DNA of 59,912 bases, from positions 1-59,912 of the IMG/VR virus record IMGVR_UViG_3300034092_003926. The stretch is one strand, 5' to 3'. The DNA is from a virus. Below the pieces are notes generated by a model that saw only the letters and a list, made by a program, of their open reading frames with translations, had not been told where the DNA came from and made no database searches. A program made the translations under genes and the position numbers. Numbering within the stretch: the stretch's first letter is position 1; each line of letters starts with the position of its first letter. Shown in pieces: positions 26,001 through 37,600 of the stretch.

Positions 26001-27805
26001 AGTCCTGCTGGAATTGTACAAACTCCTGGCGGTAAAGATACTAAATATTGCTTACCGTAATATGTATTACCAATATTTTGAATAAAATCATAAATAGCAT
26101 CCAAGTCTAATGCTCTATTATTTTTTAAACTATTAATATATATTCCATTAGCGCTATGAGCCGCATCCACCATACCCTTTGGACCATTAACTGTAAAATT
26201 ATTCTGACGCGCCAAAGCTTCTAATGAAGCAACGCCAATTCCCCACTGGGCGCATGTTTCTGCAACCTGGGAGGTAATCATATCTTTAAAGTTATAGCCG
26301 ATAACAGTATTAAAATCTATGGTATCTGGATTAATAGTAGGATATTTTGTCTTCATAGCAGCGTTATTTGGGGCATTAACTGCCCCTACACGAGCTTTCC
26401 ACAGTTCACTAGAAGACAATGCTGCTCTAATATCTGCTTCTGAAACTACTACTTTACGTTTTAATACTTTATCATCTAGTGATATGCCTTCAGCGCTATG
26501 AAGATCAGGATCAAAAAGAGGACAATGTAAAATACTATTAAGTTGATTAATTTCTAATACAATTTCAAAACCACACTCTGTTTGCATAACAGGAACTATA
26601 GGATCTCCATTGCTATCTTCTCCAAAATAAAATTGGATTTCGGTAGACTCAATAAGATTATGTTCTTGTTCTCCTAAGAGCATAGTTCTATTTTTGTCTA
26701 TACGAATTTCTTCTCCAAAATTTAACTCTGTAGATCTACCATTAAAACTTAATATAGTTTTTTTAATATCTTCTGGATTAATATCTTCAGCAATGAGTTT
26801 TGTTTGTATTCTAATAATAGGCGGATCACCAGGATCTCCTTCTTCTAGCCAAACAATAAATTCTCTTCCTGTAACTTCACATATTTCTGTTAATAGTTGA
26901 AGAATACTAATTGATGGACCAGAGACTCGATAGTATGGTGGAGGTTCAGGAAATCCGCTCATATCTAATTCAAATACATTAAACTCATGATTAAATTTTC
27001 CAGCAGCAACCAGAACATCTTTTCCTGTCAAAACCGGTCTATATGGTTCACCATAATTTGGTCCATAAAGAAGAGGTTTCATGTCCTTTAGCGCTTGCAA
27101 TACTTTTCTTCCTGTCATACCTCTATCATTTTTGTCTGCTGTTCCAAAAACAGAACAATCAGAATCTTCAAAATCACCAGCTGGAAAAAATTTGGCTCCA
27201 TTTGATGCTCCACTAATTTGTGGAGTAACATCGTCTGTTCTATATGGTTCTTTTGTTAGTCCAGTAGGTACAGGATATGTAGACTTAATTCCTGTTGGTA
27301 ATATATTATATTCATAAAAAGAATAAGCATTAAAATAATTTCTATGTTTAATAGGACCTTGTAAAAAACTATCAACAATAATTACTGCATTATCTAATAT
27401 ACTTCTTGGATCAACTACTTTAGCATTAAAAGTTAATCCAGCAGAACTTTGTTGAGCAGTATAACTCTGTAGTATTCCTCCAAAGTGAAAACATCCGGAG
27501 GATCCTGATGGAGATCCTATAGCGTCACAAGTATCAAAAAATACTGGGCCTCCAAGTTTAGCTGCTCCATAAAAATGATCGCCGTTAGGAAAATGATTAG
27601 GATCTTCGGAATTAGGAATTTTGCAGTCTTCTACGAGTTCTACATTTAAGGTGCTTTCTTGCGTAGGTCCGATACCCAAACTAGCATTAAATGATAATAC
27701 AGTTGCGCCTAAAAATACAACAGGCTTGACCACAATTTCGTCATTTAGTCCCGGCCCAGGTTGGCAACCTGTTAATCTATTTTCTGCATCATTACTTTTA
27801 ACCAT
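23054..27805 (-). CDS. Large tail hub/baseplate-type protein (1583 aa)
   Basis: The N-terminus, VKPVVFLGATVLSFNASLGIGPTQESTLNVELVED, and the following beta-rich region up to about residue 450 (VSGPSISILQLLTEICEVTGREFIVWLEEGDPG) resemble hub proteins that sit under the tail tube; the similarity is of layout more than of exact motif. A middle part has scattered Cys and a basic helical stretch (LKESLKNRQRAQRIIKDRIIRENKIDRKLVRKG near 1080). The C-terminal 350 residues contain PVDLRFDRERGVWVSPP, DRIGNTISEGDKAYAYFD and a Gly5 run. The gene lies between the duplicated tail proteins and the Cys-rich protein and starts 18 bases after the former. Baseplate assignment rests mainly on position downstream of the tape measure gene. 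Confidence 0.5.
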   Translation of the reverse strand: MVKSNDAENRLTGCQPGPGLNDEIVVKPVVFLGATVLSFNASLGIGPTQESTLNVELVEDCKIPNSEDPNHFPNGDHFYGAAKLGGPVFFDTCDAIGSPSGSSGCFHFGGILQSYTAQQSSAGLTFNAKVVDPRSILDNAVIIVDSFLQGPIKHRNYFNAYSFYEYNILPTGIKSTYPVPTGLTKEPYRTDDVTPQISGASNGAKFFPAGDFEDSDCSVFGTADKNDRGMTGRKVLQALKDMKPLLYGPNYGEPYRPVLTGKDVLVAAGKFNHEFNVFELDMSGFPEPPPYYRVSGPSISILQLLTEICEVTGREFIVWLEEGDPGDPPIIRIQTKLIAEDINPEDIKKTILSFNGRSTELNFGEEIRIDKNRTMLLGEQEHNLIESTEIQFYFGEDSNGDPIVPVMQTECGFEIVLEINQLNSILHCPLFDPDLHSAEGISLDDKVLKRKVVVSEADIRAALSSSELWKARVGAVNAPNNAAMKTKYPTINPDTIDFNTVIGYNFKDMITSQVAETCAQWGIGVASLEALARQNNFTVNGPKGMVDAAHSANGIYINSLKNNRALDLDAIYDFIQNIGNTYYGKQYLVSLPPGVCTIPAGLYDENYFGIGSGTIADSYSGVYVPPKCSGEITDPSQVEGKIYRERLYSHIPTNAGGWAEPCVPVLGLYEPELSFFKAEDFRVQPFARFDTRDVKIRYNTGFVFDPDEKPLYPNAPPKPAVSTNPASIGIFDFEDQHGQTKPTEDPEITVAETVIKGVCGELDIGKLSIDDYLLIRTSGDGGVCDLPKDAGSNYPIFASGFKVVESVSTTGDIPLSVWLKAEVDEKIYILTDKQNINCYSNGEPTFEVGVESPPVACSKVTKAIIKFSDPCLKKSCNLSEADFYSVFEAYAQAIAANSNLREPPDENDVDQSQQTKVRSKPAPTLCGIPIESGSVIPRSAIDLSSLNNKGYCPAADVPTAVCIPLRSNISVYGPWYSPNFGTSAGGISVEKDNELAPWNYGSKVIMNNIAEGLVKEAQVSLSEIETGSITHPGMPVLSLGFLDNGPNLTNVNVSFGGGGITSNYNFQTYTPRFGALKNLQNQQLKESLKNRQRAQRIIKDRIIRENKIDRKLVRKGGAGSSAGDNTEDKLREKGTLQRVVIGEIYDFSVLREDNGSGNIRGSGQRTVVGTDTLEKTSLEMRVDYNKKAFMSWDGLLSPVSISGDGDLPMFSVKYTGYSTAIKSAPISPMPPVNVVISGQTGIIDIKINQQYLNPLTNNFEDQAHHHDGAGAGHVIDIVGRDSGVPGTGMIMNFYSQQDWNNRYCEDYRFLGLKGPLVLHAWGYDTQGKPIPNAIDSEDDIKDSGIFASSGLKNQFMQDWLHKPSTWPVAPVDLRFDRERGVWVSPPQHKIVVAQATQNIEPYGSGSGILVNEYDGNEYGQKIYDADGNLVAANDQLSQAKIQIEDRIGNTISEGDKAYAYFDTFSSKYLLLGGGGGSTIKIGRFMNQWPSLNNVTEPMNAVKDVYIYQSAKVCPDIAVENYDNKDYCPWVLQPVMEPNESGTMVPKVVKAINILANVAAAEYQAKWCMLTKIDDNYYLLAAEC

Positions 27806-27823
27806 ATTTAATTTTCCTAATTA

Positions 27824-29728
27824 TTATGTTCTTTTTTCAAAATAATCAACTTCGCAAACATCCGCACAAATATAATCCAATGTGATTGAAAAATCCCCTT
27901 TTGGAAAGGTGGTAGATTTTTGTTTATTTACTAGAACGTAATTATTTCCTGTAATTTCATTTCCTATAATTGGTATAACAACTCCTGAAGGAATTATAAA
28001 ATCCTGTGTTGAAAAATAATTTAAGTCTAATAAGTCTAAACTTTCGTCGCATGATCCAGCTTCTAATCTTTGACTTCCTAAACAGCACTTGCCAAGATCA
28101 AAACCAAGATTACCATTAATACTTACACTAATTTTTTTAGCTGTTTGTGTTCCTAATTTTTGAATAACACTATATCCGCTAGCACAAACAGTATCATTTA
28201 ATAATTCAACATTATTATTAGGTATAACAAATTCAGCTATTACTGGTGTTGGCATTTCTACAGATAGTTGTACCTCATAATGGCTCGTTGAACAATTATA
28301 TTTATTATTATATTCAGCATTATAATTAATTGTACCTTCAAGATAATTTCTTGTCAAGGTCATTTTACTTGGTCTTAATATAGTATTAGGATTAACAGCT
28401 AATAAATCCGGTGTAATTCCTAGTGCTAATTTATATTGTTCTGTAAGATCATAACTAATAGGATCAAAAATGCCAACGACTCCAGCAACAGAATTACCAG
28501 TTAAGAGTTGTTGAGCGTAATCATTTTTATCATAAAGTGTATTTTGTTTTAATAAAAATGTTCCTTTATAAGGCCCATCAGGATTGGCTATAACGAAAGG
28601 CGCTAATGTATATGAACCACGACCAGGAACCAAGCCCTTTATTTCGCCATTGACACTAACTGTAATTTCTTGATTTTCTAAATTGGTTTCTTCATTAGCA
28701 CTGAAGGTTCTATTTATTTGTTTAGTTACTGTATGTAAAGTATTATTAGAGCAACCTATATTAAACTCATAAACTGGGCAATTTCTTTTAACAATAGCAT
28801 TATATTGTACAGAAAACGTGCCATCTGATTCTGAAACATCAAAAGTTAAGTTTTCATTATATATGCCAAAAGCTGGAACACCACCAAGCGGATCCGTCAA
28901 GTCCAATAAACCATTACCAGTGTTGGCATGTATATTGGCGAGTGTTCCTTGACCACCTATACTTAAAAATGACCCAAACATACTATCAATTTGATAAATG
29001 AGTCTTCTATGAACATATCTTTTAGCGTGTTCCCAAGCTGGTAGTGTAGTTTTATTCTCACCAACATCATATATATCGTGCTTACCTGTTGCCGATAAAG
29101 TATATGATATACTAAAATAATTATTAGTAATTTTACTAGACACTTGACCAAATGCATTAATTAAATTAATTTGATTAAATATTTCGTTGTCATTAATATC
29201 CATACTAAAATTTTCACTAAAATCTTTTATTTTATGATTTTCTATATTCAGTATGTTTGGAGAATGAAACCTATCAGCTAAATCAGGGTCATCTGCACCA
29301 TTCAATATTTCATTGGAAAGTGTTTCTTCAAGATCCTCGCCCATGTGTAAATGATTAAAGTCTATTTCTATATCAAAAGGAATATATTTACTCCAATTAT
29401 TTGGCGATTCTGCAAAATTGATTGATTTGATCTTGCTGTCTACTGCAAAAAATATGAGCTTTTCTCCAGCATAAACTTTTAATTTAGCTCCATTAGTACT
29501 AAATATGCCTTTAATAGAAGATACATCTGACATCATATTTATAATGCCATAATTATTTTGCTCTGGTTCAGCAGGTTGTGGCGACACTATGTATCCATTC
29601 AAACTCACAGTATAATAATAATTAGCAACCAAATCATTTTTATAATCCATATTAGTCGCATAGGAAATATTTTCTATTGCTTTAATTAATACATCATTAT
29701 AATAAACTGTAATTAATTCTTGTGACAT
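27824..29728 (-). CDS. Tail protein, copy 2 of a tandem paralogous pair
   Basis: A 634-aa beta-rich protein clearly related to the next gene upstream (29734-31617). Shared blocks are ISYTLSATGKHDIYD / PAWEHAKRYVHRRLIYQI, IYNENLTFDVSESDGTFSVQY, EITVSVNGEIKGLVPG and AEFVIPNN. The C-terminal region has several Cys (KCCLGSQRLEAGSC, CADVCEVDYF). Lying just after the tape measure gene in transcription order, it is probably a distal tail or baseplate protein. Divergence of the copies suggests an old duplication with separate roles, perhaps a hetero-oligomeric ring. Confidence 0.6.
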   Translation of the reverse strand: MSQELITVYYNDVLIKAIENISYATNMDYKNDLVANYYYTVSLNGYIVSPQPAEPEQNNYGIINMMSDVSSIKGIFSTNGAKLKVYAGEKLIFFAVDSKIKSINFAESPNNWSKYIPFDIEIDFNHLHMGEDLEETLSNEILNGADDPDLADRFHSPNILNIENHKIKDFSENFSMDINDNEIFNQINLINAFGQVSSKITNNYFSISYTLSATGKHDIYDVGENKTTLPAWEHAKRYVHRRLIYQIDSMFGSFLSIGGQGTLANIHANTGNGLLDLTDPLGGVPAFGIYNENLTFDVSESDGTFSVQYNAIVKRNCPVYEFNIGCSNNTLHTVTKQINRTFSANEETNLENQEITVSVNGEIKGLVPGRGSYTLAPFVIANPDGPYKGTFLLKQNTLYDKNDYAQQLLTGNSVAGVVGIFDPISYDLTEQYKLALGITPDLLAVNPNTILRPSKMTLTRNYLEGTINYNAEYNNKYNCSTSHYEVQLSVEMPTPVIAEFVIPNNNVELLNDTVCASGYSVIQKLGTQTAKKISVSINGNLGFDLGKCCLGSQRLEAGSCDESLDLLDLNYFSTQDFIIPSGVVIPIIGNEITGNNYVLVNKQKSTTFPKGDFSITLDYICADVCEVDYFEKRT

Positions 29729-29733
29729 AAGTT

Positions 29734-31617
29734 TTACTCCTCACATCCTTCCAGACTATCTGCTCTGCATATCAAATATGTTTTAGATAGTCTAAAAGAT
29801 CCATCAATAGGATTATATGATATCGAATATGTTTCTGGTATTAATTCAGGATGTCTAAGCTCAGTATCATGTATCATGCAATATACATTTTGAGGAATAT
29901 TAAGATAATCGTCTGTGCTACAAACATCAGCAAAGATTCCACTATAATCCACAGAAAAAGGTGTTCCGGTAACACACCCCTTTTTTGTTGTGCCTTGAAA
30001 ATCAAAAGTTATTTTTTTAGCATTGTTTGTATTTAGATCTTGTATTAATGGGCCTTGTGATCTGCCGGGTATTGTAAATTCAGCATATGTGGGCACTGAA
30101 TCACTTTCTGTAACTGTAAATGTTTCAAAACCTCTTTCCATAGCACATGATCGTTCTGTACTATATTGTGCTGTATAACTTATGCTTCCTTCAGAATAAT
30201 TATGGTCAACACTAAAAGATTGAGGAAGTGCAAGAATAGAAGAAAGAGTTGCTGATCCGTCTACACAATTAAGTAGAGCTTGAGGATTTGTGTCAGGAAA
30301 TAGAGCAGCATAATTAATAGCTAAAACTCTTTTAAATGCATCACTTAAATCGTCAGCACTATAAAAATTGTACGTGGACCTTTTTGCAATATATCCTATA
30401 AAGTCTCTTAAGGCATATGTATATTTTGTAACATCTGAAGTATTAAAAGTGTCTAAAAAATATCCATTATATGGTAAAGAAAATACCTGGCCTGTACTTT
30501 CAGTGGTCAAACCACCAGCCGACGCGGCAGATAGTATGTTTGTAGGGATCATGCCTTCAACAGTGCCGTTTACAGAAATTACTCTATCAAGATTTTGAAA
30601 ATCTCTTGTTTGATCATACGAAACAGTAAAAGTATGTATTGAATCCTGGGGAAAATTACTTATTGTAGAGTATTTTTTTAACACACATTTATATGTAGCT
30701 GTAAAAGTACCGTCACTCTCTGATGTGGCACACGTAATTGTTTCATTATATATTTTGTATTGTTGGCCAATACTTTGATGCAATATTGGTAATATGGTGG
30801 GTGTATATGATGCTTGTAATGTAGATGATAAAGCTTTATCTAAGGTGTTGCTAGCATGATTAGGAACATCTTTACTATTATAAGATGTTGTATTGAATAT
30901 GGCGGCTCCAAGTGGTCCATTAGTTCTGAATATAGCTATTTGGCTATATAATTTTTCTTGAACAAAGATTTTAGCTTTTTCCCATGCTGGTATTAACACG
31001 CCATTTGCGTCATAAAAATGTTTTCCTGTTGAGCTAATAGTATATTGAACATTAATTCTAGTATAATCTTCTGTATTTAATATTCCTTCTGGTGTTATTC
31101 TAGAATAATATGCAAACATATCTTCTTCTGAAATAGCAAAATTCCAATTGTCATTATATGTTTTGATTCCTAATAAATCATTTGCAAATTGTCCACTAGT
31201 GCTAGAATCAAGAGATATTTCTGTATTAAAGCCTGTTCCAAAAAAGACATTACTAAATTCTATTGATGCTGAAAATTTAGCATAATTAATCCATTTATTG
31301 TCTGTTGGCTCCACATTAAAAGACCTTAGTTGACCACCTTGTGCATCTATTAATAGATTATTGTCACATGTTACAATAAGTCTTTTACCATTTCTATGTA
31401 AAGTATCCTGAATATCTTTTAAAGAGACAATAGTATTAGTTAAATTGCTTTCTTCATTATTAAATTTATGATTGACAGATGATGCAAAACCGTTTAAAGT
31501 AATAACATATGTATATCCAATAATAGCATCATTTGCATATATGAACTCTTTACTTATGCTCAATATCGGAGATGGTACTATGGTTCTTCCATCATATGTT
31601 AAAACTATATTAGACAT
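29734..31617 (-). CDS. Tail protein, copy 1 of a tandem paralogous pair
   Basis: A 627-aa protein that starts 7 bases after the tape measure stop. It shares with the following gene the blocks VQYTISSTGKHFYD / PAWEKAKIFVQEKLYSQI, IYNETITCATSESDGTFTATY, RVISVNGTVEGMIP and AEFTIPGR, in the same order. The N-terminal 150 residues (TYDGRTIVPSPILSISKEF, YTYVITLNGFASS) match the copy less well. Distal tail proteins are usually encoded right after the tape measure in long-tailed phages, so this copy is the better candidate for that role; the assignment is positional. Confidence 0.6.
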   Translation of the reverse strand: MSNIVLTYDGRTIVPSPILSISKEFIYANDAIIGYTYVITLNGFASSVNHKFNNEESNLTNTIVSLKDIQDTLHRNGKRLIVTCDNNLLIDAQGGQLRSFNVEPTDNKWINYAKFSASIEFSNVFFGTGFNTEISLDSSTSGQFANDLLGIKTYNDNWNFAISEEDMFAYYSRITPEGILNTEDYTRINVQYTISSTGKHFYDANGVLIPAWEKAKIFVQEKLYSQIAIFRTNGPLGAAIFNTTSYNSKDVPNHASNTLDKALSSTLQASYTPTILPILHQSIGQQYKIYNETITCATSESDGTFTATYKCVLKKYSTISNFPQDSIHTFTVSYDQTRDFQNLDRVISVNGTVEGMIPTNILSAASAGGLTTESTGQVFSLPYNGYFLDTFNTSDVTKYTYALRDFIGYIAKRSTYNFYSADDLSDAFKRVLAINYAALFPDTNPQALLNCVDGSATLSSILALPQSFSVDHNYSEGSISYTAQYSTERSCAMERGFETFTVTESDSVPTYAEFTIPGRSQGPLIQDLNTNNAKKITFDFQGTTKKGCVTGTPFSVDYSGIFADVCSTDDYLNIPQNVYCMIHDTELRHPELIPETYSISYNPIDGSFRLSKTYLICRADSLEGCEE

Positions 31618-31623
31618 AAATTA

Positions 31624-34600
31624 CTATACTGGATAGGCTCCGTAAGTTGATCTTCCTCCTGCACCAGACGAACCAAGCTCACCACCACTTCTATTCCATT
31701 CTTTTGCCATCTTATTATTTACTTCTTTTTGAATCAACTCTACCATACGAGGTTCTAATGTGCTCCAGATTTTGTCTCCAGTGATTGTAACTTGTACTGT
31801 GTGTCTTCCTTGCATCTCTATTCTTTCTGGTATTTTTGGTAGTTTATTTGCAATATTTTCCATACGAGTTACATAAGAACCAAAACTATCCATACTAGAT
31901 TTAAATTGTGTCAAAAATGATTTGGTATTTTCATCCAAAGTTAATAGATTAACAGATGCTGTTCCGGTATTTGGCGGAGATGTTGTATCTGTTGTTGCTG
32001 TTCTTGCTGGTATTGGGGGTGCGCCGTTAGGAGTTGTAGCTTGTTGTTTTTGTTGTAATGCTTTTAAATCATTCAAGTATTCTGACAAAAATTGCTGTTG
32101 CTGTTGCGGCATATCTTCAATAGGTCGAGTTTGCGTTGATGCAACAGGATATCTCTGTCCTCTGCCTTCACGAGCTGCTTCTGCCCTGCGAGCCAAATCT
32201 TCTGATAATTTCATTTGACCTTGATCCCAATCATCTCCAAAATCAGGTAATGAGCCAAAAGTATTTTTATACTCTTCTTTGATTTTGTTCAATTCAACAA
32301 CTGCTGTTTCGTAGTCATCTTTTTCAAAGGGGTGCAGTTGATCAGAAGATGCTTTTGCAAATAAATGACGTTTATTGTATATTTTTTGTAGTCTATCTTT
32401 GAAACTTTTTACAACAAAGGGATTAGCTTCTGGACCAAGCCTAAATTCTGTAGCGTCAGTGGGCAAAGTCCCTGACGCAGCAGCTGACGCGGCGGCAGAA
32501 GGCAGAGCACTAGACGCTGGCGTACCTGTTACAGCATTAAGCTGCTTGGTTAGATCTTGCAATGCAGTAATCAATTTTATGTTTTGATCAGAGTATGACT
32601 TAATAATTGTTTTTTGAACTTCTCCTAATTTATCTATTGTCTCAATTCTTCGTTCTTCTTCTTCTTTGATCTTTGACGCAAAAGCATCTGCCATCTCATT
32701 GCTAAGAATTTTCTCCCAACTTTGTTTTTCGCCATCAAACATTCCTGCTGTTAATTTCATTATCTCTTCGGAATTAGGTAACGATCCCATCATACCTTTA
32801 ATAAGTATGCTTTCAATCTTTACGAGTTCCTGTTCTGGTAAACCTAATGATCCTTTCATTGTATCCCAGCCAGCAAAAGCCTTTGCAAAAAATTCTGGAT
32901 CCATCATACTAGCTTGACTAATAGCTTCGATATTACCGCCTTTTATAGCATCGGCAACTAATGTAGCAGCTTGTAGCTCTTGCTTTATTTGTACTCTTTC
33001 TTCAGGGTTAGCTGTTAATACTCTACGTGCAAATGATTTAGAATTAGCCGCCGTTCCTTGATAGCGTTGGAAGTCATTCATAATTTGAGCTGTTCGCTCG
33101 CTATTATTCGCTAGTTCTTCTAATGCTTGACTAAGATTATTAGCCTGCCTACCCAAAGCTGCTTCTTCTTCCATAAGTTTGGTAGCTTCTTGGAAACTAG
33201 CAGTTTCTTGTGCTTTTCTTTTTTGGGCTATTTCTTTATTAACTTTAGTTAATTCAGCATATATTGTTGTTGGATCAAGTGTTTGTCCAGCCCCACCAGC
33301 TTCGGCCAGTCTTCTAATTCTACTATCGGCAATATCTGCTCTATTAGCTGTTGGTGATCTTCCATAGATCTCATCAAGCATCATTGCTGATTCTAATCTA
33401 ATTTCATCTCCCTTGATAGTTAGCTCCAAACTTTTTTGCATAGCTTCGTTAATTTTATCTAAATTATTACCATATTGTGATAATTGGTCATTAGCGGCTT
33501 TAACTATATCTGATGCAGCTTTATTTGCAGTTTCAAATGTTTTCATAGCGGCTTGTAGTGCTGGAAATTCTTGAGCTAGTTCTTCAAAGCTTTTTCCTTG
33601 GCGACTTGTTGTTTCATTAACAAGAGAATCTTCAATTTCTTTTAACAAGCTATCTTTTGCCGATCCTGATAATCCTGCTTTTTTAAATAAATCTTCTAGT
33701 TGTGCAGTAACGCCCTTAATGTCTTCTTTACTAGTATTTCTTAATATAGCTGGTAAATTTTGTTCTACTATTCTTTGCCCTTGCAGTGACTGCGTAAGTT
33801 TAGATGCATTATCGCCGCCACCAACAAGTCCAGAAATCCTATCCAAAACATTTTTAAATTCTGTATCAGAATAAGCTGATGAATTACCCAGTATGGCCTC
33901 GTCTCTCCTATTTACACTTCCAATTCTAAAATTACCGCTCATAGCTTCTGCTAATTCATTTACAACTATTTGAGATGCTTCCATTTCAATATTAAATCTC
34001 TCAGTAAGAGCGATCATTTTGTCAAAAATTTCGATCATGCTTTCTGTTTGTAAATTAACTTCTTTCATTACTGCTGTCATACGAGTTTGCAAATTAATTT
34101 GATTTTCTTGTTCTGCTGCTAGTTCTAAACCTCTTCTATATAGCTTTTCTTGGTCTTTTAATTCTTCTCTAATACGGTCGGTATCTCCGGCAAAATTTCT
34201 ATTGATCTCTGTAGTAGCTAAATTAATAGCAGCCGCTCTCTTGGCTGCATTTACTACATCAGCACCACCAGAAGTTGCAACAAAATCTGAAACTCTTTGA
34301 TTGCCCTTTATATCAAAACCAGAGTTGATCAAAGCTGATCTTTGTGCCTCTTCAATAAATTTAGTTCTTTCTCCTAATGCTTGTTTAGCAGCAGGGTTCT
34401 TTGCTGCTTCTTCAAACTTTTTGATACTATCATTAATTTCTTCTATTGAAGATAGTTTAATTTTTCTTTCAGCTAATTGTGAAACCGATTTGACATAATT
34501 CTCAACAGCCTTAAGCTGTCCTTCCAAAGCTTGATTGTCTATATCTTTTGTCCCTTGAACGAATCTATATATGCCGTATCCTAGAGCAGCTACACCAGCA

Positions 34601-37600
34601 GCAACTAAAATAGTTCCACCACTAAGAACCACAGCAGAAAATCCGGTAATAGATGCGGCTAAAGCTGTTATGCCTGTTGTTGCGGCTGTTGCTGCAATTC
34701 CGGCTCCAGCGGCTGCTCCAACAGCAGCACCTGTTGCCAATCCAGCACCACCAGAGGCTGCTTTCTCTCCAAAAGTACTTTGTGCCTGAATTGATAAATC
34801 ATCAATATTATTTTGTATACCTCCTACTGCCTTTAAAGCATTTTTATAGTTGGCCTCATTATCATATTTACTAAGATTATCAAGAGCCTTGCTAGCAACA
34901 TCTATACTTTCATTAAGCCTACCCATAGAATTTTCTAATTTTTGTGTTTGAACACCAGTTAAAAATCCTTCTATAGCTCCCGCTATTGTTCCCCCTATTA
35001 CTCCTATAACCCCACCTATTTCTCCACCAAGTTGTTGGCCTAATGTACCTAATGATAAAGCCTGAGAGCCTGCCCCTCCTATAGCCCCAATAACCCCCGC
35101 TCCTGTTTCACTGGTACCAAACAATTTATTTTCTTTAATAGTATCTGATAGAATACTTAATCCACCCGCTATAATAGCTGGAGCACCACCTATAGCTTTT
35201 GCTGCGTCTCCTAAAGGACCAGGAAGTTTACCAAGAGCATCGTTAAGTCCATCAATACCAAGATTTTTAAATGCTTGTGCTCCTCCAAAAATATTAGCTC
35301 CTATTGCTGATTTTTTAAATTCTAAAGCTAATGAAGGAGCTAAATCTCCAACCAGCCCAAAGTCTTGAGCAGCTCGCCCTGATTGTTTGTATTCTGCTAT
35401 TTCTAAGTCTTTTGTCGTTGCCTTTACAGCGTCTGTTAGTCCACCAAATTCGCTAGACAATTGTTCTTGTGCTTGTTTTAATGCTTCTGTTTCATCTATA
35501 GTATTATTAAAAGCCTCTTTTAGAGGCCCTAATGATGCTGTTGTTGCTTTAAGCATATCATCCAGTGAATTGCCAGCTTTAATTCCTTTAATAATTTCAC
35601 CAATTGCTTTATTAACATCTGTTGCTTTAGCTGTTGGATTAAGTTCTTTTATTCTTTCTGATAATCTATTAGCAAATGCTTTACGAGATTCTCTATCTCC
35701 TAAACCTTTTGCTGATGTTCTCAAAATATCAGTTCTAAGATTAGCTCTTGTTTCTTTTCTTTCTTGTGTTATTTTTAAAGCATTGTTTATTGTTTGTGCT
35801 TTGAGTTGAGCTTCAAAAGCTTTTAAGCTAATGCCAGCTCTTTTTGCTGCATCTTCAAAAGCCGCTATAACTTCTGGGGTTGCTGTTCCACCACTAGCTA
35901 ATCTTTGAACATATCCTACTGGACCACCCTTATTGTATCCTTGTATTTTATCCGCCCTATTCATCTTATGAAGTTTAGCATAACCAATTTTTTGAGCAGC
36001 TTTTTTATTGATAACAAATTCGCCCGGAGTTAACAAAGCAGGCACAGTATCTTGTGGCGATCCTCCGTTGGCAAATTTTTTTCTTTTCTTTAACAGCGAA
36101 GGGTCGATATTTGGACCATAATCATACATTAGAGATGAAGCCATAGAGTCGGCCATCTCTTGTAATTGAACTAGATTACCAGCCTGCTTGAAATCTGCAT
36201 AATTACCAACATTATTTCCTTCTTGTTTTAAGCCACCTAATATATTATAACCAAAACCTCTTTTACGTTTACTTATTCTAAAATTCATTTCTGGATATTT
36301 ATCTAAAATTTCTTTTTTAATTTTTTCAAACTCTGACTCTCCAACTTTTCCTCCAAAAGCAAATTTTTCAATAAAATATCTTTGTGCTTCACCCCAAAGT
36401 CTGGTTAGTGCGCTACTATCATTTGTTCGTTTAGTATCTGTGGGTAATGTTGATTTAATTCCCCATTTGCTAGCACTGGGACCTAGACCTTTCGGAAAAT
36501 CTATTGGTCTATTAGGATCAGCATCGTCTGAAGAAACATTCACCCCTAAAGATTTAACAAGTTCTTCAAGAGCATACCCTTGCATAACAGCCATACTTTT
36601 AGATGATGATGCGTTACCTGTATCTATGCCTTTTGGTTCAGAGTACAGATATCCTTTCTTTCCCGCGCCCATAATAGCTTCAATATTTTGTAAATTATCA
36701 TCTATGAGTGTCTCCATCTCTGATAGATTGTTAACTTTATTTAATCCACCAGTAACACCAGTAATTTTGCTTTCTGGTATTGGGAGTTGAAGTTCTGCTA
36801 ATTTAGCTGCTAATAATGGAGCATTACTCGGCGGTCGCGCTGTAAGAACTCTAATACTATCCATTAATTGTGGATAATCTGTAATTCTGTTTGATAATTC
36901 TTTACCTAGCAAAGTCAATTCTGCATTAGCTAAAGCCTCTTTTACTTTTTCCAGATCATTATATGCTCTTATATCAATTCCACCATTAGGAGCAAAAATA
37001 TCTGCTCCTTTGACAAGAGTGTCATCAAAATCAAATGCTAATGGTCCACCAGTACCAAAAATATCAGTATATTGAAATTTTTCTGCTCCTCTGACCGAGA
37101 CTCCAGCAAGATCTTCTTGAATAGATTTAATAGCATCAGCATATCTTGTTGGTAAACTTTTTCTAACAACTTGTGTAAGAAATTTTTCTCCATTCTTACC
37201 TGTTAATTCTCTGGCATCACTAATGCTCTCATATCCTAACTGACCATTAGGGCCAAATAAACTAACTAAACCAAACTGATAGGCTCCACCGGCTGCCGCT
37301 CTCATATTTCTATCAAGTTGATTTCTTGCTGCCCCTTCTTTACCTTTTTTAACGCCTTCTGCTTCTCTTAATACCTTTTCTAAAAATGGAGCTAATCTTC
37401 CAGAGTTGGAATCTGCTCTTAAAGATCTGCTATCTAATAATTTACTACTTGTTCTAACGCCAGAAGCCTTGACAGCTTCAGCTACTGCTGCTGGCGCTAA
37501 ATCTTTAACACTAGTAGGACCACCAAGAGCTCTAATTCTTTCCAAAATACTATCATCAATTCTACTGGTTGTAGAAACTCCACCCTCAACAAATTTTTGC

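Noticed and set aside
34560-34880. Plus-strand frames opposite the Ala/Gly-rich tape measure segment
   Set aside because: Antisense of the low-complexity hydrophobic region; no start signals and no coherent protein.
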